From assembly GCA_025359205.1 (NCBI GenBank), contig JANYHD010000023.1, positions 124,001-188,000 on the forward strand: a DNA stretch of 64,000 nt. Reading direction: 5' to 3'. The notes beneath the pieces are model-generated. The model ran no database searches, was not told the DNA's origin, and worked only from the letters and a program-made list of their open reading frames with translations. The DNA is from Gammaproteobacteria bacterium. Its GTDB lineage: Bacteria > Pseudomonadota > Gammaproteobacteria > Steroidobacterales > Steroidobacteraceae. The translations under genes and the position numbers were made by a program. Below are positions 10,387 to 19,406 of this stretch, one piece after another (within the stretch, counting starts at the first letter, position 1; every line of letters begins with the position of its first letter).

Positions 10387-11883
10387 CTAAGGGTGCGCGC
10401 GCTGGTCGCGCGCAATCTCCAGTAACACGAGCCCGTTCACCGGCAGCGTGAGCTGCACCGAGTCGCCGGCGGGCAGGCGCAGCGGCGTCGCCGGCGGCAG
10501 CTCGGCGGCGCGATTGAGCGCTGCAACCTGTGCGGCACTCGGATAACGCGGCCTGCCCATGGCCTCGTACACCGCGAGCGAACTGGCGTGCTGGTCATCG
10601 ATGCGCGTCACGCGCAGCGTCGCAGTCGAGCGCAGTCCGCGAAAATCCAGGCGGCGCACGTGCTCTGCGCCGCCGCTGCCCGGGTCAACGAGGTTCCACA
10701 GCGCGATGGCGATCGACCCGTCCTGCCGACGCGTCACCAGCGTGCCGGCTTCGATCGCTGCGATGCGCTGTTCACCCAGCTTGTGGAGCAGGGCAAAGGC
10801 CGTGTAGCTGGGCTTGCGGATGCCGCCGAGCCCCAGCAGGCCAAATGATCCGGTGAAGGCTTCGCGGCCGGGACCGTTTTCCTCGAACACATCGCTGAAC
10901 GTCCAGAAGGACATCTCGTCGACGAGGCCGTCACACTGTGCGATGTCATCGGCGAGGCCGGCGCCGACATAGGCGGTGTCACGCGCCCTCAGCTCACCAA
11001 AGGAGGGCACATTCCACTCGGTCCACATGAGCGGCAGGCCAGGGTATGCAGACCCTGCGATCTGGTTGTGTACCTTCGCAATCGCGCGGCAGACGCGCTG
11101 GTCGACGGGAATGGCCGCGTGCGTGCCGAACAGGTCCTCGACGCTGTCGTCGCCGTAGGCGTGGCTGGACACAAAATCCACGGGCACATGTTCCGCTGCG
11201 GTGTGGCGCAGGAAATCATCGACCCAGTGCGCCGACGAAGTGGCCGGGCCGCCGACGCGCAATCGTGAGCTCACCGCCTTGAGCGTACGCGCCGTGTGAT
11301 CATAGAGCTCGAAGTAGGTGGCCTGCTTCGGCTCGCCGGTCCAGAAATCGATGTTCGGCTCGTTCCAGACCTCGAAGTACCACTGCGCGACCTCGTCGAT
11401 GCCGTAGCGATCGACCAGGTGCTGCGCGAACGCGCGCATCAGCGCATCCCACTTTGCGTAGTCCTTGGGTGGTGCGACGATCTGCTTGTACCAGAACGGG
11501 TGCACGTCCTGGCGCAGCGCGAGCTTCTTGGGCATGAAGCTGATCTCGACGAAGGGACGCACGCCATTCTTCAGCAGGCCGTCGTAGATCTGGTCCACGT
11601 ACGAGAAGTTGTAGAGCGCATGGCCCTGCTCGTCCTCGTCGTAAACGCCGACTTCATCATGCAGGATGTTGTGGAAGCGCACGTAACGCAGGCCCGTGAC
11701 CGCCTTAACTTCGCGCAGGTCGCTGCGATAGCCCTCGCGCAGCGTCAGGATCGCGCGGCCGGAACCGAACACATGTTCCCAGAAATGCGGGAAGGGACGC
11801 GCGGGAGCATTGACATCGATGGTAGCGGGCAGCGCTGCCGCGCAATAAACGCCGCAGGCAGCCAGAGCCAGCAGGAGTCTCAT
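10387..11883 (-). CDS. Secreted GH39 beta-xylosidase
   Basis: GH39 retaining glycosidases remove xylose from xylo-oligosaccharides. The 498-residue protein starts with a signal peptide (MRLLLALAACGVYCAAALPA) followed by the catalytic barrel. The acid/base sits in YFEVWNEPN (Glu175) and the nucleophile in MWTEWN (Glu289), both at clan A positions. A C-terminal beta-sandwich follows. The start ATG shares one base with the stop of the upstream small gene (TGATG), so the two are probably translationally coupled. Together with the GH3 enzyme it suggests plant or microbial polysaccharide use, although the genes are not adjacent. Confidence 0.87.
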   Translation of the reverse strand: MRLLLALAACGVYCAAALPATIDVNAPARPFPHFWEHVFGSGRAILTLREGYRSDLREVKAVTGLRYVRFHNILHDEVGVYDEDEQGHALYNFSYVDQIYDGLLKNGVRPFVEISFMPKKLALRQDVHPFWYKQIVAPPKDYAKWDALMRAFAQHLVDRYGIDEVAQWYFEVWNEPNIDFWTGEPKQATYFELYDHTARTLKAVSSRLRVGGPATSSAHWVDDFLRHTAAEHVPVDFVSSHAYGDDSVEDLFGTHAAIPVDQRVCRAIAKVHNQIAGSAYPGLPLMWTEWNVPSFGELRARDTAYVGAGLADDIAQCDGLVDEMSFWTFSDVFEENGPGREAFTGSFGLLGLGGIRKPSYTAFALLHKLGEQRIAAIEAGTLVTRRQDGSIAIALWNLVDPGSGGAEHVRRLDFRGLRSTATLRVTRIDDQHASSLAVYEAMGRPRYPSAAQVAALNRAAELPPATPLRLPAGDSVQLTLPVNGLVLLEIARDQRAHP

Positions 11884-12131
11884 CAGAGCTTTTCGACGAC
11901 CACGCGCCCCTGCGCGTTGACGTAGACGTGGTAGCGATGGCCATCCTTGCAGGTGGCCACGTAGTCACTGTCGCCATTGCGTTTGGCGTCGACGACCTGG
12001 TCGCAGGGCTTTCCCTGCAGCGCGATGGTGGCCATCAGATCCTTGCCGAACGAGTCATCCGCAGATACCGGGCCAGCGGCCAGCGTGACAGCGAATGCCG
12101 TGAATGCGAAACCTTTGACGCGCGCGTTCAT
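11883..12131 (-). CDS. Small secreted hypothetical protein
   Basis: This 82-residue protein has a clear signal peptide, MNARVKGFAFTAFAVTLAAG, cleaved near VSADD. The mature part of about 58 residues contains two cysteines (KPCDQV and ATCKDG) that could form a disulfide, and ends in a YHVYVNAQGRVVVEKL beta-hairpin-like tail. I do not recognise a named family. It overlaps the GH39 start by one base, which suggests co-translation with the xylosidase, but a functional link is only inferred from that arrangement. Confidence 0.7.
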   Translation of the reverse strand: MNARVKGFAFTAFAVTLAAGPVSADDSFGKDLMATIALQGKPCDQVVDAKRNGDSDYVATCKDGHRYHVYVNAQGRVVVEKL

Positions 12132-12162
12132 AAGTTACGTCCGTGTTATCGGTAGATGGGTC

Positions 12163-12858
12163 TCAGATCGCGGTGAGTTTGGCTGGATCATTGAGAATGC
12201 CCCAGATCGCCTCGCGCGATGAGTTGATGGCGCTCGCCAGCGGCGGATCGCCGTCCTGCAGCAAAGTAAGCACCTTCATCAACAGCAGATCATAGCGCTG
12301 TCGCAGTTCGGTCAGCGGCGGGTTGGCCTGGCCGTGGTAGTGCGTGCGGAAAGCGTTCAGCAGATCGTCCACCTGGTTCTTGATGGACAACTTGGTGAAC
12401 AGCCCAATGGCGTGCGTGTCGCGCAATCGTTGTTCCAGGGCGGCCAGGTCGAGCGCAGGCGTGGCTGGGCTTTGCTGCGGGCCCTGCTTGGGCACGACGG
12501 CCGCCGCTGGCGGCGCAGCGGCCTTGGGCGCTGCCGGCGGCTTGGCCTTGACGACACTGGCGGGAGGCGCCGGCTTGGCCGCGGGCGCCGGTGCGGTCGC
12601 AGGCTTTGGCATCGATGCCACCGGCGTCGCTGTATTTACAGGAGCGGGTTGGGTTGCCGCCGCAGCTGTCGGAGCAGTATCTGCCGGGCGCGCGCCTACG
12701 GGACGCGACGGCGCCACAGGCGCAGCCGTGGTGGATTGCACAGGTGCCCCAGGCGGCGCAGCAGCACAACCAGCCAGCGTGAGCAGCAGTGAGCAGGCCA
12801 GGTGGGATTCGTGTTTCAAGCATGCACCGTATAGCAGAGGCCGTGAGATTCGGTCCAT
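12163..12858 (-). CDS. Proline/alanine-rich putative lipoprotein
   Basis: The product has a lipobox-like LTLAGC after a hydrophobic stretch, then about 100 residues of low-complexity Pro/Ala/Lys linker. A folded C-terminal helical domain of about 90 residues follows (from LDLAALEQRLRDTHAIGLF). The linker looks suited to span periplasm or peptidoglycan, with the C-terminal domain presented away from the membrane. The start is uncertain: ATG at 12858 gives a long N-terminus, while TTG at 12819 would give MKHESHLACSLLLTLAGC, a more typical lipoprotein signal. The function of the C-terminal domain is not recognised. Confidence 0.65.
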   Translation of the reverse strand: MDRISRPLLYGACLKHESHLACSLLLTLAGCAAAPPGAPVQSTTAAPVAPSRPVGARPADTAPTAAAATQPAPVNTATPVASMPKPATAPAPAAKPAPPASVVKAKPPAAPKAAAPPAAAVVPKQGPQQSPATPALDLAALEQRLRDTHAIGLFTKLSIKNQVDDLLNAFRTHYHGQANPPLTELRQRYDLLLMKVLTLLQDGDPPLASAINSSREAIWGILNDPAKLTAI

Positions 12859-12879
12859 GGCGCCAAATGGTCAACTTCG

Positions 12880-12895
12880 CATAATGTATATTATG
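12880..12895. promoter_or_regulatory. AT-rich inverted repeat between divergent genes
   Basis: Perfect 6-bp arms CATAAT/ATTATG separated by GTAT lie in the 162-nt gap between the lipoprotein gene (minus) and the TIR gene (plus). AT-rich DNA is rare in this region, so it may be a promoter or an operator. No clear -35/-10 pair was found. Confidence 0.35.
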
Positions 12896-13020
12896 TTAAA
12901 TAACACTTTGGGGTGGATTTCGATCAGCCCTGCGGATGCCTGTGCGGAAGCCATACCAGGCTCGCCGACTTCCCCTTCTACCTTGCGATGGGCTAGCCTG
13001 AATGGTCACCAAGGAAGCGC

Positions 13021-14808
13021 ATGTCTCAAGAAGAAGTATTCGTCAGTTATTCACGTGAGGACAACGACAAAGTCCTGGAGCTGACGGGCAAGCTGCGGGC
13101 CGCCGGCGTGCCGCTGTGGATGGACGTGCGCAGTATCGACGGCGCCGCGATGTGGGGCGAGGAAATCGTCAATGCGCTGGCCAAGGCCAAGGTGTTGCTG
13201 CTGATTGTCTCGGAATCCGCGGTTCATTCGCACAACGTGACCAAGGAAGTCCTGCTGGCCAGCGAACGCAAGGGGCACATTTTGCCCGTGCTCCTCGAGC
13301 CTACCCAGATTCCGCCCAGCCTCCAGTACCCCCTCGCTGGCATTCAGCAGATCGAGTACTTCCGCGGCAATCCCGACGACCAGCTAAGGGCCATCATTCG
13401 CTCGCTCGAGCGCGTCGGCGTGACCATCAGCCCGCCGGTCAATGCGCCAACGCCAACGGCCAGCGGCGAAGCGCCGGGCTTTGCCAAGGCGCCCGCCCAG
13501 GCCGGGCACGGTCCCGAGCCGGCAATGGAGTCCGGCGCGCTCGCGGTGCTGCCCTTCGACAACATCAGTGCTGACAGCGACGCCAGTTACTTCAGCGATG
13601 GCCTGACCGAAGAGCTGATTGCAAGGCTGTCGGTGGTCAGCGAGATCGAGCTGGTGTCGCGCTGGGCGTCGATGCAGTTCAAGGACGCCAAGAAAGACAT
13701 CAGGGCCATCGGCCGTGAACTCGGCGCGCGCTACATCGTGGGAGGAAGTGTACGCAAGTTCCAGGACTCGGTTCGCATCACGGTCCAACTCGTCGATGCC
13801 GCGACCAACCGCCAGATCTGGGGCGAGACCTACAAGGGCAAACTCGACGATATCTTTGATATCCAGGAACAGGTCGCCAAACAGATCGTCGAGGCGCTGA
13901 AACTGAAGCTGAGCTTCTCAGAGAAGCTTTCGCTCACCAAGCGTCAGACCGTCAACGTGCAGGCTTACGACTTCTACCTGCGTGGCCAGGAATACCTTTA
14001 CCGACTGACCAAGCGCAGTGTCGAGTATGCGATCCAGCTGTTCGAGAAGGCCATCGAACTCGATCCACGCTATGCGGCTGCTTACGCGGCCTGTTCCAGC
14101 GCCTATGGCCAGATGTACCAGTATTTCTCGCGCCAGGAGCAGTACCGGGACAAGGCGCAGGAATTCAGCTTCAAGGCGCTGATGTATGACAGCAACCTGC
14201 CCGAGGCCTATGCGGCCATGGGGCTGTCCTACTTCATCTGGGGAAAGTTCGACGAGGCTGCGTCATCGGGCCGGAAGGCGATTGAACTCGACCCGGACAA
14301 TTTCATCGCGTACTGGACGCTCGGACGAATTCAATTCTCAACGGGGCATTTCACCGAGGCGGTCACGCTGTTCCAGCGCGCCATTGAGATCAAGCCCGGG
14401 TTCTATGTGGCGCATAGCGACCTGAAGATGGCGTACACGAGCCTGGGGCGCACGGCCGATGCCGAAGCGGCCACGCGCCGCACGCTGGAACTGCTCCCCA
14501 ACTACCTGTTGCAGAATCCGGACGATTCCCGGGCACGGATGTTCTACGCGATCCACCTCCTCGAGGTTGGGCGCAAAGGCGAGGCGATTGCCGAAGGCGA
14601 TGCGGCGCTGGCGATGAGCCCCGGTGATTCGGTGATGCTCTACAACGGCGCGTGCCTTTATTCACAACTCGGCGAAACCAGGAAGGCGATCGCGACGCTC
14701 CGTGAGGCGATCGCCGCGGGGGTCACCAACCTTGGTTGGATGAAGAATGACCCCGATCTGGCGCCACTGCGCGATGATCCGGAATTCCTGGCGTTGGCTC
14801 GGGGGTAG
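13021..14808 (+). CDS. TIR domain-TolB-like-TPR protein
   Basis: The 595-residue protein has three parts. Residues 1-130 are a TIR domain (EVFVSYSREDNDKV, LWMDVRSIDGAAMWGEEI, NVTKEVLLASERKGHILPV); Glu76 in NVTKEV aligns with the catalytic glutamate of NAD-cleaving TIR domains. Residues 175-310 form a TolB/FlgO-like domain (LAVLPFDNISADSDASYFS, GARYIVGGSVRK, IFDIQEQVAKQIVEALKL) typical of adenylate-cyclase-associated sensors. The rest is TPR repeats. The start follows AAGGAAG at good spacing. No signal peptide is evident, so it should be cytosolic. It might act in signalling or NAD-depleting stress response; no partner gene is adjacent. Confidence 0.85.
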   Translation: MSQEEVFVSYSREDNDKVLELTGKLRAAGVPLWMDVRSIDGAAMWGEEIVNALAKAKVLLLIVSESAVHSHNVTKEVLLASERKGHILPVLLEPTQIPPSLQYPLAGIQQIEYFRGNPDDQLRAIIRSLERVGVTISPPVNAPTPTASGEAPGFAKAPAQAGHGPEPAMESGALAVLPFDNISADSDASYFSDGLTEELIARLSVVSEIELVSRWASMQFKDAKKDIRAIGRELGARYIVGGSVRKFQDSVRITVQLVDAATNRQIWGETYKGKLDDIFDIQEQVAKQIVEALKLKLSFSEKLSLTKRQTVNVQAYDFYLRGQEYLYRLTKRSVEYAIQLFEKAIELDPRYAAAYAACSSAYGQMYQYFSRQEQYRDKAQEFSFKALMYDSNLPEAYAAMGLSYFIWGKFDEAASSGRKAIELDPDNFIAYWTLGRIQFSTGHFTEAVTLFQRAIEIKPGFYVAHSDLKMAYTSLGRTADAEAATRRTLELLPNYLLQNPDDSRARMFYAIHLLEVGRKGEAIAEGDAALAMSPGDSVMLYNGACLYSQLGETRKAIATLREAIAAGVTNLGWMKNDPDLAPLRDDPEFLALARG

Positions 14809-14842
14809 TGACCGCTGAGCCGGGCGGCCCCGCCCCTTTCAC

Positions 14843-15829
14843 TCAGGGATTGAGCTGATTGATCGTCAGCTTGCGCTGCGCCGCGGCGCCAGCGACCGCG
14901 TTGAGTTCGCCGTACAGGTCACCGCGGCCGGCTGTCGGCGCACCGCTGACGGATATCCGCGCCATGACCTGCACGTGCTGGCCAGGGCTGATGCGGTTGC
15001 CGGCCATGACGGAATCCGCGGCCGACAGGTCGACCTGTTGCGGGAAGCCGGGAGCCAGGCGTTTGACCGCGAGCGGCGGCCCACCCTGCGGCGAGCGCAC
15101 GAAGACAAACAATGTGGCGCCAGTCGGTACCTTGTCTTGTAGCGGCGCGGCCAGGGTTACCAGCAGACGTATCGCGGTGGCCGGGTCTGGCTTGCGGCGC
15201 GCGATTTCGACGTCAATGGCGGCAATCTGTTTGTCCAGCGCATCCATGACCTGCGGCGGCGGGCCCAGGTCGCGCAGGGCCGAGAAGCGAGCGCGCGCCT
15301 CGGGCAACTTGCCGCCGTTCAACAGCGACACGCCGGTGTAGAACAAGGCCTGCGGCGAATGCGGGTCCAGCGCGAAGGCGCGTTCGAACAGCGTCTCGGC
15401 CTCGGGCGTGTTGCGGCCACTGTTCTCGAACACGATGGTCTCGCCGATACCCGCCAACGCCGCCGCATTGCCACCCTTGCTCAGGCGGTCGGCGTGCTCA
15501 AAGCTGCGCCGTGCGAGCGGCCACTGCGTGATGCGCAGGTAGCCGCGCCCGAGGTTGAGCCAGGCCTGTACGTCCTCGGGCTTGTCCTGCGTGGCGGCCA
15601 GGAGTGAGGTGACATTGTCGCTGTCCACGCCAGGGGCGCTGCTGCGCCACGACCAGTTGCTCCAGTGTGCATACAGCAAGGCCGTGGCGAGCACGACCAG
15701 GATGCCAGCTCCGGCACCGAGCAGCCGATCACCGCGCGTGGCGCTGGCCGCCGACCGCAGCATGGGTCCAGCCACAAACAAGGCCGCTGCCGCTGCACAC
15801 ACGGCCGCCCAGATGACAAACGCGGTCAT
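14843..15829 (-). CDS. ccmI: Cytochrome c maturation protein CcmI (CycH-like)
   Basis: CcmI holds apocytochrome c and presents it to the CcmFH haem lyase at the periplasmic face. The 328-residue protein has two N-terminal membrane segments, then periplasmic TPR repeats (VQAWLNLGRGYLRITQW, FERAFALDPHSPQALFYTGVSLL) and a C-terminal domain (from about residue 215, LLVTLAAPLQDKVPTGATLFVFV). It is the last gene of the ccm operon and overlaps ccmH by 4 nt. It is convergent with the TIR gene. Confidence 0.9.
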   Translation of the reverse strand: MTAFVIWAAVCAAAAALFVAGPMLRSAASATRGDRLLGAGAGILVVLATALLYAHWSNWSWRSSAPGVDSDNVTSLLAATQDKPEDVQAWLNLGRGYLRITQWPLARRSFEHADRLSKGGNAAALAGIGETIVFENSGRNTPEAETLFERAFALDPHSPQALFYTGVSLLNGGKLPEARARFSALRDLGPPPQVMDALDKQIAAIDVEIARRKPDPATAIRLLVTLAAPLQDKVPTGATLFVFVRSPQGGPPLAVKRLAPGFPQQVDLSAADSVMAGNRISPGQHVQVMARISVSGAPTAGRGDLYGELNAVAGAAAQRKLTINQLNP

Positions 15830-16263
15830 GCGTCCGCGATGTTGTCGGAGGCGTCGTCGTCAGCGATCGGCAGGAGCGAGCGCTTGCGCATGACGCTCAG
15901 CGCAACCACCAGCCCAGCCAGCAGCAGCACGCTGGGCGCCGCCCACAGCCAGGCATTGCGCAGGCTCATGCGCGGGCGGAACAGGATGAACTCGCTGTAG
16001 CGCGCCACCAGGAAGTCGCGGATCTCATCATCGCTCTTACCCTTGAGGATCAGGTCATGCACCTCGAGGCGCAGGTCTGCGGCCAGGCTCACGTTGGAAT
16101 CGGCCAGGGCCTCGTTCTGGCACTGCATGCAGCGGAATTCATGGATGAGCGCCTCATAGCGCTGCTGCATGGCCGGGTCAGCAAGCGGTGGCGTGTTGTC
16201 GACCGCAAAGGCCAGCGTGCTCCAAGCCAGCGCGGCCGCGGCCAGCAGGGCGGGCAGCTTCAT
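15826..16263 (-). CDS. ccmH: Cytochrome c maturation protein CcmH (CcmL)
   Basis: CcmH is a membrane-anchored thiol oxidoreductase that reduces the CXXCH cysteines of apocytochrome c before haem ligation. The 145-residue protein has a signal peptide, the catalytic FRCMQCQN motif (Cys45 and Cys48), the NVSLAADLRLEVHDLI and FLVARYSEFILFRP helices, and one C-terminal membrane anchor. It is the short CcmL form; the TPR part is encoded separately as ccmI. It overlaps both neighbours by 4 nt. Confidence 0.95.
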   Translation of the reverse strand: MKLPALLAAAALAWSTLAFAVDNTPPLADPAMQQRYEALIHEFRCMQCQNEALADSNVSLAADLRLEVHDLILKGKSDDEIRDFLVARYSEFILFRPRMSLRNAWLWAAPSVLLLAGLVVALSVMRKRSLLPIADDDASDNIADA

Positions 16264-16826
16264 GCGCCCGCCTTCGCGCCAGCCGCTGCGCCTGGCGCCA
16301 GATGCGGCAGGAATTGGGTCTGCCAGACTTCGGGCGTCATGCCGCCGATCTGCTTCTCGACCACGATGCCCGCGGGGCTGACCAGGAAACTCTCCGGCGC
16401 GGCGTAGACGCCCCAGTCGATGGCCGTGCGTCCGTCATGATCAGTCACCACGGTCTCGTAAGGATTGCCGAGCTGCGAGAGCCAGGCGGTGGCGGAGGCA
16501 TCCTCGTCCTTCCAGTCGATGCCGACGATCGGCACCCTGCCCTCACCCTTGATTTGCAGCAGCATGTCATGCTCGGCGCGGCACTCGACGCACCAGGTGC
16601 CCCACACATTGACGAGGTGCCAGCCGCCCAGCAGCGATTTGCCGTCGTACTGAGCGCCAGCCTCGAGGAGTTTCGGCAGCGTGAAGCTGGGCGCCGCCTT
16701 GCCGAGCAGCGGCGAGACGATATCCTTGCGACCCTCGCGCGGCGCGTTGGAAATTCCAATGGTCAGAACCAGGAGGATGAGCACGAAGATTACCAGCACG
16801 GTAATCGGCATGAGGAACCTCCTCAT
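16260..16826 (-). CDS. ccmG: Thiol:disulfide interchange protein CcmG/DsbE
   Basis: CcmG is a periplasmic thioredoxin-like reductant in cytochrome c maturation, receiving electrons from DsbD/CcdA. The 188-residue protein has one N-terminal membrane anchor (about residues 5-25). The thioredoxin fold carries the active site WCVEC (Cys79 and Cys82), and the expected cis-proline loop is GVYAAPESFLV. It overlaps ccmH and ccmF by 4 nt each. The C-terminus carries an Ala/Gly-rich tail (LAPGAAAGAKAGA) with no evident role. Confidence 0.95.
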   Translation of the reverse strand: MRRFLMPITVLVIFVLILLVLTIGISNAPREGRKDIVSPLLGKAAPSFTLPKLLEAGAQYDGKSLLGGWHLVNVWGTWCVECRAEHDMLLQIKGEGRVPIVGIDWKDEDASATAWLSQLGNPYETVVTDHDGRTAIDWGVYAAPESFLVSPAGIVVEKQIGGMTPEVWQTQFLPHLAPGAAAGAKAGA

Positions 16827-18787
16827 GGCGTCACCGGCGCCTTGCCATCGGCAATAGCCACCGCTGCCGTGCCGGTCACCGGCGCCACCTTGTAGCGGCG
16901 ATCAAAGAGCGTGGTCACGCCGCCCAGCGCCATGATCGCGGCGCCCAGCCAGATGAAGCGGATCATCGGCCGGTACTGCAACCGCAGGCTCCACGAGTCG
17001 GAGCCGACGTCCTCCCCAAGGGCCACGAGCAGGTCGCGGTTCCATTTGGCATTGATGGCCGCTTCGGTCATCACCGAGCCCTGCACGAAGTAATGGCGTT
17101 TCTCCGGTGACAGCACCGCCACCACCGCTCCGTTGTGCATGGCGGTGACGTGACCGCGGAAACCGTCGAAGTTCGGACCCTCGATGTTCTCGCCGCCGTC
17201 GTAGCGGAACACGTAGTCGCCAACCTGGTGGCTCTGGCCCCGCGCGAGCGCCACGTCGGTCTCGATGGTGTTCGATTTCACGAAGGTCACGCCCAGCACG
17301 AAAAACCCGAGGCCGATATGCGCGATCGTCATGCCGATCTGGCTGGCCGGCAGGCTGAGTCGATTGCGCAGCCTGTTGATGGGCTCGATCAGCGAAGAGA
17401 GAATGATCCAGAAGCCGACCACGGCGCCGACCGGCGTGAGCATGTTGCTGCTGCCGTAGAAGCCGTAGGTGACCGCGAGGCCTATCAGCAAAGCACCAAC
17501 CAGGGCGCCGAGTATTCGCCGTTTCGATTCGCCGAGTGCCCCGCGCCGCCAGCGCGCGTGGATGCCGATCGACAGCAGCATGACCAGCGGCAGCATCGGC
17601 ACCAGGAAACTGGGATTGAAATACGGTGGGCCGACCGATAGCGTGCCCAGCCCCAGCATGTCGGAGATCATCGGCGCCAGCGTGCCGCCCAGCACCACTG
17701 CGGCGGCCACGACCAGCAGGATGTTGTTGAACAGCAGGAAGGACTCGCGCGAGACCATTTCGAAACCCACCGACGAGCCGAGCGAGGGCGCACGCCAGGT
17801 GTAGAGCGCGAGTGCGCCGCCGATCATCAGCACCAGGAAACTCAGAATGAAGTAGCCGCGCGCCGGGTCGGCGGCGAACGAGTGCACGGAAACCAGCACG
17901 CCTGAGCGCACCAGGAAGGTGCCAAGCAGGCTCAGCGAGAACACGGCCACCGACAGCAGCAGCGTCCAGCTCTTGAACAGGCCGCGCTTGTCCGTGACCG
18001 CGAGCGAATGGACCAGCGCAGTGCCCACGAGCCAGGGCATGAACGAGGCGTTCTCGACCGGATCCCAGAACCACCAGCCGCCCCAGCCCAACTCGTAGTA
18101 CGCCCACCAGCTGCCGAGCGCGATGCCGCAGCTGAGGAACGCCCAGGCCATGAGCGTCCACGGCCGCTGCCAGCGCGCCCAGGCGTTATCCGTCCGCCCT
18201 TCCAGCATTGCGGCGCAGGCAAAGGCGAAGCTGACGCTCATGCCGACGTAGCCTGCATAGAGGATCGGCGGATGGATCGCCATTGCGAAATCCTGCAACA
18301 GCGGATTGAGATCATTCCCGTCGACCGCCGGCGGGATCAGCCGCACGAACGGGCTCGAAGTGGACAGCAGGAACAGCAGGAACCCGAAGTTGACCACGCC
18401 CAGCACACCCAGCACGCGGCCGACATAGCCGCGCGGCAGGTGTGCGGTACGCGTCGCCACGGCGATCGTCCACAGCCCCAGCACGAAGATCCACAGCAGC
18501 AGCGAGCCTTCGTGGGCGCCCCACAGGGCCGCGATGCGGTAGAAAAGCGGCAGCGCCGAGTTGGAATGCTCGGCGACGTACTTCACCGAGAAATCATTGA
18601 CCACGAAAGCGTGCACCAGCGAAAAGGTGCCGATGCACAGGAACAGGAACTGCCCGGCCACTGCCGAGGGCACAACGGCCAGCCAGCGCTCGCGCTTCAG
18701 ATGGGCGCCGGCGATGCCGAAGAAGGCCTGGCAGGCGGACAGCGCCAGCGCCAGGATCATTGCGAAATGTCCGACTTCTATGAGCAT
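16823..18787 (-). CDS. ccmF: Haem lyase subunit CcmF
   Basis: CcmF is the large membrane subunit of the haem lyase that transfers haem from holo-CcmE to apocytochrome c. At 654 residues it has the usual length and about 15 membrane segments. The haem-handling WWD domain is present as WGGWWFWDPVENASFMPW, with the conserved SLLLWIFVLGLW and AIHPPILYAGYVG segments. The start codon shares one base with the stop of ccmE, and the end overlaps ccmG by 4 nt. Confidence 0.97.
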   Translation of the reverse strand: MLIEVGHFAMILALALSACQAFFGIAGAHLKRERWLAVVPSAVAGQFLFLCIGTFSLVHAFVVNDFSVKYVAEHSNSALPLFYRIAALWGAHEGSLLLWIFVLGLWTIAVATRTAHLPRGYVGRVLGVLGVVNFGFLLFLLSTSSPFVRLIPPAVDGNDLNPLLQDFAMAIHPPILYAGYVGMSVSFAFACAAMLEGRTDNAWARWQRPWTLMAWAFLSCGIALGSWWAYYELGWGGWWFWDPVENASFMPWLVGTALVHSLAVTDKRGLFKSWTLLLSVAVFSLSLLGTFLVRSGVLVSVHSFAADPARGYFILSFLVLMIGGALALYTWRAPSLGSSVGFEMVSRESFLLFNNILLVVAAAVVLGGTLAPMISDMLGLGTLSVGPPYFNPSFLVPMLPLVMLLSIGIHARWRRGALGESKRRILGALVGALLIGLAVTYGFYGSSNMLTPVGAVVGFWIILSSLIEPINRLRNRLSLPASQIGMTIAHIGLGFFVLGVTFVKSNTIETDVALARGQSHQVGDYVFRYDGGENIEGPNFDGFRGHVTAMHNGAVVAVLSPEKRHYFVQGSVMTEAAINAKWNRDLLVALGEDVGSDSWSLRLQYRPMIRFIWLGAAIMALGGVTTLFDRRYKVAPVTGTAAVAIADGKAPVTP

Positions 18788-19245
18788 CAGTGTGTCGCCT
18801 CCGCTCCGTTTGCCGCGGCCGCGGCCTGGCCCTGCTTGAGGGACCTGGCCACTTCCGGCGGCATGTATTTCTCGTCGTGCTTGGCCAGCACTTCGTCCGC
18901 GACGAAGGTGCCGTGCTCATCGAGCCGGCCGAGCGCGACGACGCCCGCGCCTTCCTTAAACAGATCCGGCAGTACCTTGTCGTAGCTCACCGGCACCGTG
19001 TGCGCAAAATCCGTCACCGTGAACTTCACATCGAGCGAGCCCGACTGGCGCCGCACGCTGCCCTTGACCACCATGCCGCCAAGGCGGAAGCGCTGGCCCT
19101 GCTTCACCTGCCCCGCCGCCACCTTGCTTGGATCGAAGTAGAACATCACGTTCTCGCGGAACGCACGCAGCGCCAGCGCGCCGGCGATGCTCACGCCCAC
19201 CACGATGAGCGCCACCAGCGTCATGCGCCGTTGCCTTGGGGTCAT
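18787..19245 (-). CDS. ccmE: Haem chaperone CcmE
   Basis: CcmE binds haem covalently in the periplasm and carries it from CcmC to CcmF. The 152-residue protein has one N-terminal membrane anchor and a beta-barrel OB-fold domain. The haem-binding motif is LAKHDEKYMPPEV (His123 and Tyr127). The start was set at the ATG at 19245, where MTPRQRRMTL matches family N-termini and overlaps the ccmD stop by 4 nt; the longer open frame runs through ccmD. Confidence 0.96.
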   Translation of the reverse strand: MTPRQRRMTLVALIVVGVSIAGALALRAFRENVMFYFDPSKVAAGQVKQGQRFRLGGMVVKGSVRRQSGSLDVKFTVTDFAHTVPVSYDKVLPDLFKEGAGVVALGRLDEHGTFVADEVLAKHDEKYMPPEVARSLKQGQAAAAANGAEATH

Positions 19246-19406
19246 GTCTCGCTCCGTTGAGTCTGCGCGCGGCGGCGCGCCTCGCTCTTTGCCGCAGCGA
19301 GGCTGCGCCGCGCCAGGTAGATGTTCAGCGCCAGCGCGAACAATGTAATCAGGTAGGAAGGCCATACGAACGGCCAGTACCCACCCATGTTCAGCCAGTG
19401 CATCAT
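19242..19406 (-). CDS. ccmD: Haem exporter protein CcmD
   Basis: This small gene encodes 54 residues starting MMHWLNMGGYWPFVWPSYL. It has one membrane helix and a basic C-terminal tail (ARRSLAAAKSEARRRAQ), the standard CcmD layout. CcmD stabilises the CcmABC complex and helps release holo-CcmE. It overlaps ccmC upstream and ccmE downstream by 4 nt each, exactly filling the gap. The second ATG at 19403 is an alternative start. Confidence 0.93.
   Translation of the reverse strand: MMHWLNMGGYWPFVWPSYLITLFALALNIYLARRSLAAAKSEARRRAQTQRSET

Noticed and set aside
14817-14842. GGGCGG/CCGCCC hairpin between the convergent TIR and ccmI genes
   Set aside because: Loop of only 2-4 nt and only three T residues after it; too weak to call a terminator.
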